Shown: positions 1 through 6,288 of the stretch, piece by piece
How the letters are laid out: each line of letters begins with the position of its first letter
Position numbering within the stretch: position 1 is the first letter of the stretch
Assembly: GCA_945876155.1 (NCBI GenBank)
Contig: CAMCMW010000025.1
Location: 1 to 11,187 of the forward strand
Reading direction: 5' to 3'
DNA from: an uncultured Ruminococcus sp.
GTDB taxonomy: Bacteria > Bacillota > Clostridia > Oscillospirales > Ruminococcaceae
Length of the DNA: 11,187 nt
Translations under genes and position numbers: made by a program
The notes under the pieces: generated by a model
Seen by the model: only the letters and a program-made list of their open reading frames with translations
What the model was told of the DNA's origin: nothing
The model's database searches: none

Positions 1-282
1 CATCTCTGGCATATCAGGGTGAAGCAATGGTTCACAGACACAATATGGGAAAACGGCAGCATGAGGACTTCTTTTCGCAATTTCATCTATTATTTTCTTA
101 AACAGCTCCAAATCCATTATCCCTTTTTCTCTTGTAAAAAGTTCTCTGCTACCAAAGCCACACAGAACACACTTTAAATTACATTCTGAAGATGTTTCAA
201 TACAATAAGTCTGAGCTTCTTCGCCTTCAATTCGTTCCGGACGCTGAGAAGACATCTGTTTTTCAATTTCATAAATAGTCAT
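1..282 (-). CDS. Radical SAM domain protein (N-terminal 94 residues; runs off the left edge)
   Basis: Reading leftward from the ATG at 282, the frame stays open to base 1 and gives 94 residues with no stop, so the gene continues beyond the window. Residues 34-41 read CNLKCVLC, the C-x3-C-x2-C motif that binds the [4Fe-4S] cluster of radical SAM enzymes, here Cys34, Cys38 and Cys41. A helix-rich stretch follows (about 56-72), then CEPLLHPD at 83-90, which fits the usual GGEP-LLHPD segment after the first beta/alpha unit. The residue before Glu is Cys instead of the usual Gly. An AGGAG (about 293-297) lies 10 bases before the ATG and supports this start. The gene begins 21 bases after the stop of the glycerophosphotransferase-like gene, so the two are probably one operon. 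The layout resembles SPASM/Twitch-type radical SAM proteins, but the C-terminus that would show auxiliary cluster cysteines is missing. The radical SAM call is firm; the substrate is unknown. Confidence 0.85.
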   Translation of the reverse strand, partial: MTIYEIEKQMSSQRPERIEGEEAQTYCIETSSECNLKCVLCGFGSRELFTREKGIMDLELFKKIIDEIAKRSPHAAVFPYCVCEPLLHPDMPEM

Positions 283-303
283 TTAATAATTGCTCCTTAT
301 AAA

Positions 304-2769
304 TCATTTTAAGCCTGATATCATTTGATTGAGATCAAACATTTCATTTTCACTGAATTCCGGAACACCATACAAATCAATTTTTATTTTTCTGTCAATT
401 TCCTGCTTATCAAATAAAATTTTCTGTGTTCTGAGAATACCGCATTCTGCATTATAAACACACTCTTCATTGGTTACAGCATTATACATATACAACTTGT
501 TATCTATAACTGTGCCACCTTCAAAGTAACTAAAATAATTGGCATATTTTTCGTCATTATATTTAAATGAAGAAAAAGCAGACAACTCAGTTTTTTCAAT
601 ACCATTTGCTGTAATTTTAAAAACGAGAAATTCCTTATACTGCATAGGAACAATATAAATAAAACCGTCAATAATATGTATTGAATAAAGCTGAAAATGT
701 CCCGAAAACTTTTGATCAATACTATATAACTCCTGTTCATTTTTTAACGTATTGAATGTCGCTATTTTATCTCCTAATAAAGGAATCATGTACAGCTTAT
801 TGTCATGAAAAGCCACATCAAAATAAGTATTGTTTTCAGCGCCTATCTCAAGTATATCTATCTTTTCTGTTTGAATATCAATTATTTCCAGCAAATTAGC
901 ACCGGAAACAGGTGCATAGATTTTCCCGTCTTTAACGCATACATTATAATATAGTAATGGTATCTGAAACGGTTTGTATTTTAATACACATTCCGACCAA
1001 TGCGGCAATGCTTCAACTATATCAGTTTCAGGATCATATCGTATAATATTTTTTCTCTTATGCGGAAAATAATAAATAGATCCATTAACTAAAATTCCGC
1101 TCGCATAGTTCCATTCGCCATCTGAATTGTCTATAAATTCACCTGCATACGCTTCTATATCAATTTGCTTAAGCATTCCGTTTGTTTTGTCGTAAACGGC
1201 TATTTTCTTCGCACCAAATGGAGTAAAAATCAACTTATCATTATATCCAATAATATTTCTGAATAAACGAACTCCATTAGCTTTTTCACCCGGAAAAGAT
1301 AGGACAAATTCAGGAGTCCATGTTTTCTTATCCATTTTAAATAACGCATTCATTCTGAATTCTGTAAACCACAAAAAATCACCGTCATCATATAAATTTT
1401 CAAATTTCAAAGCAATCTTTTCAGGATAATCACAGAATACTGACTGATACATAACAGGTTTGTTCACTTTTTTAAGCAAATGCGCAACAGAACTTGAATC
1501 CCCATAATAAGCATCACTCAAAGCAATAGCCCTGTCTAAATCGGAAGTATCATCATAAATACCCCAACCCTCTGCGATATACCAGTCAACAATCTCTTTA
1601 TATGCATTCCATAACTCAGGACGCATTGACTTAAGAGTTGCTTCCAGCAGGGGATGCGGACGCCACAACAGGGTAACACTTTCCCTATTGCTATAAAATA
1701 CTTCGAGAACATTTTTGAGTTTTGATATATACTTTTCATTGTTTTCGAGTAATGCGGCAATACTTGTATTATAAAAAATTATCTTTTTCCACGATCCATC
1801 AGGCTTTTTTATAATTTTCAGCCATTCATCAGGAATATCAAGATTCTCTTTATCCGTTGAAACAACTTTGTCAAACTTAGGTGAACCGTCTCCCGATATT
1901 TTATTTTCAATAATTTCACGATTTTCAGGAGTATCCCCGTAGCAATTCAGCAAAACTTTAATATAAACCTGGCGCATAGCCTCAGACTGCACAATTACTT
2001 TATCCGAATTAATAACACCCGGTGTTGTTACAAAATGAGAAACACTCTCAACATCTGCCGGATTATCAGGATTAGGTTCTGACAAAACAAAATAAGGAAT
2101 ATAGACCAGTTTATCCGTATACTTCTTCAATTCCCTGGAATAATACCTCGGATCAACACTTGTAACATAATTGCAATCATCATAAGGATTATGAATGTAA
2201 ATCACATCCGGGCACCTTTGTCTGAGATTATATTTGTTATAGTGTACAATCGGGACATAATCAGGGAAATCCAGACCCTCATAATGGAATTTACCAAATG
2301 AATGGTCAGGATTGCGGTCGTAGTAAGGAATTGGTACAACGTAGGCATCGCAGTCAGGATCTTCATCGGCAGCTTTCCATACACTTTCCAATGAATCCCA
2401 CATAGAAGCCTTATAAGGCATAAAAACGATCTCAAGTTTAACTTTAATATCATTTTTTGCGCTGTTTTCAGCAGCAAGTAAACTTTTATCTATATGTATC
2501 CTGGCATCATCACTTTTATATTCTGAAATGTCAGATGCCACTTCATAAAGTGATTTGCAATAATCTGCAATCAAAGAAATCGTTACAAAGTCTTCTCCTT
2601 CAGAACTCTCTATTACACTACCAAGCTGTAAAGCAGTGTCCTGGCATTCTCCCAACAGTGAAATAGCATTATCGTATTTTTCGTCGTCTATAAAGTTCTT
2701 TATTACACTATGAGCTTCAAAAAGGCTTTTAAATATTTCAAGCAAATTTTCCTTTATTTTTTTCCTCAT
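304..2769 (-). CDS. CDP-glycerol glycerophosphotransferase-like protein with C-terminal beta-propeller
   Basis: An 821-aa protein without a signal peptide or membrane segment. Residues 1-105 are charged and helical. Residues 110-460 resemble the CDP-glycerol glycerophosphotransferase family (teichoic-acid-type polymerases, GT-B-like fold). They include PYKASMWDSLESVW (118-131), DVIYIHNPYDD (188-198), LLWRPHP (367-373) and a YGDSSSVAHLL segment (422-432) that matches the family's D-Y-S-S nucleotide/phosphate region. From about 455 to 785 there are seven spaced units of the form 'kIY-x-P...-i-x-x-Y/F-D', for example at 511-537, 564-588, 616-640, 657-682 and 703-727, as expected for a beta-propeller. 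Family knowledge would have it transfer glycerol phosphate or a related group to a surface polymer at the inner membrane face. The propeller's role is unknown. An AGGAG lies just upstream of the ATG (about 2777-2781) and a good promoter at 2810-2838. A radical SAM gene follows in the same operon. The domain call is inferred by eye and the exact substrate is unknown. Confidence 0.72.
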   Translation of the reverse strand: MRKKIKENLLEIFKSLFEAHSVIKNFIDDEKYDNAISLLGECQDTALQLGSVIESSEGEDFVTISLIADYCKSLYEVASDISEYKSDDARIHIDKSLLAAENSAKNDIKVKLEIVFMPYKASMWDSLESVWKAADEDPDCDAYVVPIPYYDRNPDHSFGKFHYEGLDFPDYVPIVHYNKYNLRQRCPDVIYIHNPYDDCNYVTSVDPRYYSRELKKYTDKLVYIPYFVLSEPNPDNPADVESVSHFVTTPGVINSDKVIVQSEAMRQVYIKVLLNCYGDTPENREIIENKISGDGSPKFDKVVSTDKENLDIPDEWLKIIKKPDGSWKKIIFYNTSIAALLENNEKYISKLKNVLEVFYSNRESVTLLWRPHPLLEATLKSMRPELWNAYKEIVDWYIAEGWGIYDDTSDLDRAIALSDAYYGDSSSVAHLLKKVNKPVMYQSVFCDYPEKIALKFENLYDDGDFLWFTEFRMNALFKMDKKTWTPEFVLSFPGEKANGVRLFRNIIGYNDKLIFTPFGAKKIAVYDKTNGMLKQIDIEAYAGEFIDNSDGEWNYASGILVNGSIYYFPHKRKNIIRYDPETDIVEALPHWSECVLKYKPFQIPLLYYNVCVKDGKIYAPVSGANLLEIIDIQTEKIDILEIGAENNTYFDVAFHDNKLYMIPLLGDKIATFNTLKNEQELYSIDQKFSGHFQLYSIHIIDGFIYIVPMQYKEFLVFKITANGIEKTELSAFSSFKYNDEKYANYFSYFEGGTVIDNKLYMYNAVTNEECVYNAECGILRTQKILFDKQEIDRKIKIDLYGVPEFSENEMFDLNQMISGLK

Positions 2770-2809
2770 TTTTCAAGCTCCTAAACCGATATATCCAATT
2801 TATCAATAC

Positions 2810-2838
2810 AGTATACTATATTAATCGGCATAAATCAA
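2810..2838 (-). promoter_or_regulatory. Sigma-70/SigA-type promoter for the glycerophosphotransferase-like operon
   Basis: On the minus strand a -35 box TTGATT (2833-2838) is followed by a 17-base spacer and a -10 box TATACT (2810-2815). Start of transcription would be near 2803, giving a leader of about 34 bases that contains the AGGAG of the 821-aa gene. Spacing is optimal and both boxes are close to consensus. Confidence 0.7.
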
Positions 2839-2921
2839 GATTTTTAAAGTCCCCAAAACGCTTTTTTTATAATTTTTTATAATATAATGAAATAAATTGA
2901 TTTCAGCAGCAATAAATTTCC

Positions 2922-2950
2922 TTGACCTTTTCATCTGAAATCACTATAAT
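2922..2950 (+). promoter_or_regulatory. Strong rightward sigma-70/SigA-type promoter without an obvious gene
   Basis: TTGACC (2922-2927), a 17-base spacer, then a perfect TATAAT (2945-2950). Transcription would start near 2957. The first clear gene (lipoprotein) starts 290 bases downstream, after a tRNA-like fragment, so this promoter could have served a now-lost small gene or tRNA, or could give the lipoprotein a long leader. An 18-codon frame (2970-3026) begins just downstream but has no ribosome binding site. Confidence 0.55.
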
Positions 2951-2994
2951 AAGTATAGCGGTAACAAAAATGCCTAAAAAGAATAAATCAAGTC

Positions 2995-3020
2995 AAATGC
3001 CAACTGAAAATGCCAACTCA
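2995..3020 (+). repeat. 13-bp tandem repeat, two copies
   Basis: AAATGCCAACTGA (2995-3007) is followed directly by AAATGCCAACTCA (3008-3020), with one mismatch. It lies inside the gap 2770-3248, between the orphan promoter and the tRNA-like fragment. It may be a protein or integrase arm-type binding site, or simple slippage; nothing in the sequence decides this. Confidence 0.6.
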
Positions 3021-3063
3021 GTTTAATAAACGCCTGTATATCGGGAATTTGAGGTAAAATCAC

Positions 3064-3092
3064 ACAGGTTCAAGTCCTGTCACCCGTACCCA
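3064..3092 (+). other. tRNA 3'-end fragment (T-arm plus acceptor strand), possible attachment-site scar
   Basis: ACAGG (3064-3068), the seven-base loop TTCAAGT (3069-3075) and CCTGT (3076-3080) form a perfect 5-bp T-arm with the canonical TTCAA loop. It is followed by seven bases CACCCGT (3081-3087) in the place of the 3' acceptor strand, then A and CC, with an extra C before the next A, so a CCA end is imperfect. No matching 5' acceptor strand (expected ACGGGTG or GCGGGTG) or D-arm is visible upstream, so this is not a complete tRNA. Integrases of genomic islands commonly recombine in tRNA 3' ends and leave such copies; that reading is an inference. Confidence 0.5.
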
Positions 3093-3248
3093 AACCGGCA
3101 AGGGCATTGCATTTTTTATTTGTGGAAAGTTTCTTGATGTTGATAACGCCGGGACATAATCCGGAAATCAAATGTAATCTAAGTAATATATGGTGTTCAG
3201 GTTGTTTACAAAAATTCAGCATAACAAGATATTAAAGGAGAAATTATT

Positions 3249-3925
3249 ATGAAAAAATCAATAATTGTTTGCATATGTATTCTAAGCTGTATGCTTATAT
3301 CAGGCTGTGGTAATGATGCTGAAAATTCATCAGATAATGAGAATACATCGTCATTTGCTAATGGAAGTGCTGAAGAGTCAATCTGCACAGAAACAACATT
3401 TGACAGTCTTGATAAACTGGCTGACTACATTATTGAGAACAAGGACCATCAATTCAAAAGTATTTTTGAAAATTCAGCCAGGGCTGGCAATTCCGAAAGT
3501 TTTTCAATATATACATTGTCAGATATACCCGAAAGTTATTCGCTGAATAAAATCAGAACATCCGATTACAGCAATTTTATTTCCATGGATTACATCTGCG
3601 GAAATAATTCAGACCGGAAGAAAATAACCTTTGTGTGGGGTTCAACTGCAATGATGACGGAAGCGAATGCCTGAATACCGCTATCAGCTCTATAGGTCTT
3701 TCGACGATGCCCGGATATCCCGGATTCTATTACATACAAACTGTTGATGATCTGGGTGTCAGTATATATCAGATTTATTGGATTGAGGATAATTATTATT
3801 TTCAGGCAAATATTCCAGCAGAACTGATTAGTCTTTCTGACAACAGTGTATCCGATTTGTCTGTTCAGAAAATGTCTGACATATCTGTCCAAAAGAATGA
3901 GTACAGCATATACTCTGAAAATTAA
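3249..3925 (+). pseudogene. Secreted lipoprotein gene broken by a frameshift
   Basis: The first frame starts at the ATG at 3249, eight bases after a GGAG (3237-3240), and reads to a stop at 3674. It opens with a lipoprotein signal peptide ending in the lipobox LISG-Cys20, followed by a Ser/Asn/Glu-rich linker. At the run GGGG (3637-3640) the reading that looks like protein moves to the -1 frame, which continues to 3925 with a soluble-domain-like sequence (for example YPGFYYIQTVDDLG and IYQIYWIEDNYYFQ). Adding one G to the run would restore a 225-aa lipoprotein, with FVWG followed by FNCNDDG. So this is either a recent single-base deletion, a sequencing error in a homopolymer, or less likely programmed slippage. 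I do not recognise the family. It would be anchored on the outer face of the membrane. Confidence 0.6.
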
Positions 3926-4064
3926 TTTTATGGAAGTCAATTTTCATTAAAACTACCATATAATAAAAAACAACAACAATTCCAGAAAACATAAATGAGG
4001 AAAATATATTCAGATGATTCAATACAAGAATGTAACGATGATTTTTTCAAATTTGAAACTTGAA

Positions 4065-4099
4065 TAAAAAATCGCACCTGTATTGAGGTGCAATTTTTC
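4065..4099. terminator. Bidirectional rho-independent terminator between convergent genes
   Basis: The stem GCACCT (4074-4079) / AGGTGC (4086-4091) with a six-base loop is extended by an A-run on the left and a T-run on the right, with one C/A mismatch. A T-tract follows on either strand, so it can end transcripts of the lipoprotein gene from the left and of the histidine kinase from the right. Confidence 0.75.
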
Positions 4100-4115
4100 A
4101 ATATCTCACCATATT

Positions 4116-5549
4116 CTACAATTTTATTATAAAAGTCACGCAATTATCGAGATATTTTGCATTTATAGTTCCTTTATGAATATTAATTATTTCATCTGCT
4201 ATAGCGAGACCAAGTCCGAAACCCTCCCGCATTTCAGAATGAGCTTTGTCACCTCTGTAAAAGCGTTCAAACATATGAGGTATATTCTTCTCATCAAATC
4301 CCTGACACTTATTTTTACAGCATAGCGTAATTGATTCCCTTTCCGAATGAAGTTCCAGTTCTATTACTGAGCCGTCATCGGAATATTTTAACGCATTGTC
4401 AAGCAGTATTCCCAAAAGCTCGTCTATTTTATTTTCAATTCCGTTAAACATGACATTTTCCTGAATGTCAGTCTTAATTTTCTTGCCTTCCTCAAAGGCT
4501 CTTCCTTCAAAATATAGTGCATTTTTATTAACAGTTTTACTCAGGTCAAACTGTTTAAACTCGTTTAACTGTCTTCCGGAATTGGTAATTCTTGTAAGTG
4601 TCAGCATTTCATTGACAAGTCTTCCCATCTTTTCCGACTGTGCCTGTATGCAGCCCAGAAGGGTATCTGTACCCAGTTTCTTTTTCATCAGCTGGGTAGT
4701 AGCTGAAATAACAGTTATTGGCGTTTTAAGTTCATGGCTTGCATTTGAAATAAACTGGTTCTGTTTTTCATAACCCTCCTTTATAGGCTTTACTGCTCTG
4801 CCCGAAACAAAATAAATCAGAATAAAAACTGCCAGCAGAACAAAGCCACCTGACAATACAGAAATTATAGCCAGAATACCTCCGCTCTGATTTGCAAGTG
4901 TATTGTGTATAAATATGTGTATATTAAATTCATCTGTTTCAGCAGTAAAATATTCATATTTCAGATTGTCTATCTTTATATTATGATAAGATTTATCTTC
5001 TGCTATACCAGCTATATCATGTTCTGCATCACTGAATTCTGTATTACCGCTGTTTAATTCAACAATATTCCCCTGTTTGTCTTCTGTGATATAGAAGAAT
5101 ATAAAACTGTTAAGAGTATACGGAGTGCCTGACGGATAAATAGTCCCGATATCACTTATCTGCGGCTTGTAATTTTTATTCTGTACAGCAGAGGCATTTT
5201 CACGATACTGTATATCTATGCTGCTTATATCAAGAACAACATCATCATTGTGATTATCGTAGGAAGTACTTGCCATTGACCACCATACCGGTGAAATATA
5301 AAAGCGTTCCTCAGATACACTCATTATATCCGCACTGAATGGTTTTTCCTCATATATAAATGATGTATTGTCTGTGAAATCCACTTCAATCTTAGTATTG
5401 CCCTGATTGAATTTGTATTCTTTATGTATGAGTTTTATTTCTTCCTCTTGTTCAGGAGGATATAATACTTTCTTTAGCAGCAGCTGCTTTAAGCTCTGAA
5501 ACTTCAGATTCTGATTTTCCGGCTGTAACCGATGAATCAGGTCGGTCAC
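4116..5549 (-). CDS. Sensor histidine kinase, probably 5'-truncated
   Basis: Up to 477 aa from a GTG at 5549. Visible parts: extracellular-type region (about 110-220), one membrane helix (224-248), HisKA H-box SNASHELKTPI with the phospho-acceptor His272, N-box with Asn385 in LLDNALKYS, F-box FERFYRG (427-433), and G2 box GFGLGLAIADE (443-453). The G1 box is degenerate: KNKCQGF stands where D-x-G-x-G is usual. Family knowledge places it in the membrane, where it autophosphorylates and passes phosphate to a response regulator. Three things are odd. There is no first membrane segment. There is no response regulator gene beside it, although such kinases usually follow one. The GTG start has no good ribosome binding site and sits only two codons after an in-frame stop, inside the remains of another gene. 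The first about 35-110 residues may therefore not belong to the original kinase. It ends at the shared terminator. Confidence 0.8.
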   Translation of the reverse strand: MTDLIHRLQPENQNLKFQSLKQLLLKKVLYPPEQEEEIKLIHKEYKFNQGNTKIEVDFTDNTSFIYEEKPFSADIMSVSEERFYISPVWWSMASTSYDNHNDDVVLDISSIDIQYRENASAVQNKNYKPQISDIGTIYPSGTPYTLNSFIFFYITEDKQGNIVELNSGNTEFSDAEHDIAGIAEDKSYHNIKIDNLKYEYFTAETDEFNIHIFIHNTLANQSGGILAIISVLSGGFVLLAVFILIYFVSGRAVKPIKEGYEKQNQFISNASHELKTPITVISATTQLMKKKLGTDTLLGCIQAQSEKMGRLVNEMLTLTRITNSGRQLNEFKQFDLSKTVNKNALYFEGRAFEEGKKIKTDIQENVMFNGIENKIDELLGILLDNALKYSDDGSVIELELHSERESITLCCKNKCQGFDEKNIPHMFERFYRGDKAHSEMREGFGLGLAIADEIINIHKGTINAKYLDNCVTFIIKL

Positions 5550-5935
5550 CCCAGTTCAGATTAAGAGACCACCAAAGCTGAATTTCTGCACTTGTACTTT
5601 CCTGACAGATTTTTGAAAGTTTTTCAAGCTCGGTATAATCAGTAACCTTTCTGTCCTCAGACCAGCATACAGCGTTCATTTCCGAAAGCGCAGGCACCCA
5701 TTTCATTGACAAAACGGAAACTTTCAGTATCAGGTATCTTTTTGCCTGCGATATTCAGATCCGGCACGGAATATTCTTCCGACGCATAAACGGTCATTGC
5801 AGCATTGTTGCCGACATCTGCTGTAACAACCGGAACAGATGCAATAACAATAGCGGCTGCTGAAATAAAGCTTGTAATTTTTTTCTTTATCTTTGTCATA
5901 ATACTTTGCTGTCCCTGTGCACTATTAATGTGCAT
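5452..5935 (-). pseudogene. Remnant of a secreted protein gene, frameshifted, joined to the kinase
   Basis: A GGGGGAGG (about 5945-5952) precedes an ATG at 5935; a second possible start at 5899 gives MTKIKKK. The frame encodes a typical Sec signal peptide (basic KIKKK, hydrophobic FISAAAIVIASVPVV) followed by VPDLNIAGKKIPDTESFRFV, then hits a stop at about 5657. A different frame (5712 to 5452) carries on with protein-like sequence (for example DYTELEKLSKICQ and AEIQLWWSLNLNWGD), and overlaps the kinase frame, which is the third. So three successive frames are used over about 500 bases. The leader and the 'IPDTE-x-FRFV' motif recall the start of Ruminococcus family 5 glycoside hydrolases, but the GWNLGN that should follow is absent; that resemblance is from memory and tentative. 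I read this as a decayed or recombined gene. Confidence 0.5.
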
Positions 5936-6285
5936 TCCGGGAAAGCCTCCCCCTTTAATCAGTTTTTTACAGTTTCTTTTTATGTATGATTATAAAAGAC
6001 TTTTCTCCTCCCCTCCGAAAAACAGACGCATTACAGTAAAAGCAGGTAAATCCTTAAAATATTTCAACAAATGTATTTTCAAGTAAAATAGTATAACCGT
6101 CCGTCTTTTCTTTTTATTAATTTAATTATATCACATTAACCTTAAAGGTTTCTGATTTTTGTCTATGTTTAACATATTTTTTTCTGAAAATAAATATATT
6201 GTGTGACAAATCGGATTTCAGTTCTCCACATATTTCACAATTATCCTCACATACTACTAAAAAACATTCTGAAACGGAGAAAGCT
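5936..6285. other. Intergenic region between divergent genes
   Basis: This 350-base AT-rich stretch separates the leftward secreted-protein remnant from the rightward transporter. It holds the ribosome binding site of the former (about 5945-5952), a minus-strand TATAAT (about 5989-5994) without a good -35 box, a small palindrome AACCTT-A-AAGGTT (6138-6150), and a TATATT (6195-6200) that could be a rightward -10 box but has no well-spaced -35. The frame of the transporter stays open back to a GTG at 6199, but that stretch has no ribosome binding site. I see no RNA gene or riboswitch. Confidence 0.5.
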
Positions 6286-6288
6286 ATG
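6276..6288 (+). promoter_or_regulatory. Ribosome binding site that fixes the transporter start
   Basis: CGGAG (6275-6279) lies six bases before the ATG at 6286. The alternative upstream GTG at 6199 has no such site and would add 29 polar residues not found in the family. Confidence 0.75.

Noticed and set aside
2970..3026. 18-codon frame starting MPKKNKSSQ after the orphan promoter, reminiscent of very small basic spore-type proteins.
   Set aside because: There is no ribosome binding site, it is very short and its similarity is only general; kept as part of a finding, not as a gene.
2957..3092. A complete tRNA from the promoter to the T-arm fragment.
   Set aside because: No 5' acceptor strand pairs with CACCCGT, there is no D-arm or clear anticodon arm, and the span is about 135 bases.
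3099..3118. GCAA-GGGCA-TTGC followed by a T-run as a terminator after the tRNA-like fragment.
   Set aside because: The stem is only four base pairs, too weak to call.
2249..3171. CGGGACATAATC occurs both in the 821-aa gene (about 2250) and in the gap (about 3150), and the minus strand of both can read FPDYVP, hinting at a duplicated gene scrap.
   Set aside because: The exact match is only 12 bases, expected by chance in 11 kb of AT-rich DNA, and the flanks do not align.
3205..3233. TTTACA and GATATT with 17-base spacing as a promoter for the lipoprotein gene.
   Set aside because: The implied transcript would start at or inside the ribosome binding site.
4046..4057. 12-bp palindrome TTCAAATTTGAA before the shared terminator.
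   Set aside because: Such A/T palindromes are common by chance in AT-rich DNA, and it lies between convergent genes where no operator is expected.
4465..4773. Plus-strand open frames across the kinase, and similar opposite-strand frames across the transporters and the LUD gene.
   Set aside because: They are antisense to well-supported genes, lack ribosome binding sites and show no protein family features.
6199..6285. N-terminal extension of the transporter from a GTG at 6199.
   Set aside because: There is no ribosome binding site and the polar residues do not fit the family; the ATG at 6286 has both a site and the family N-terminus.
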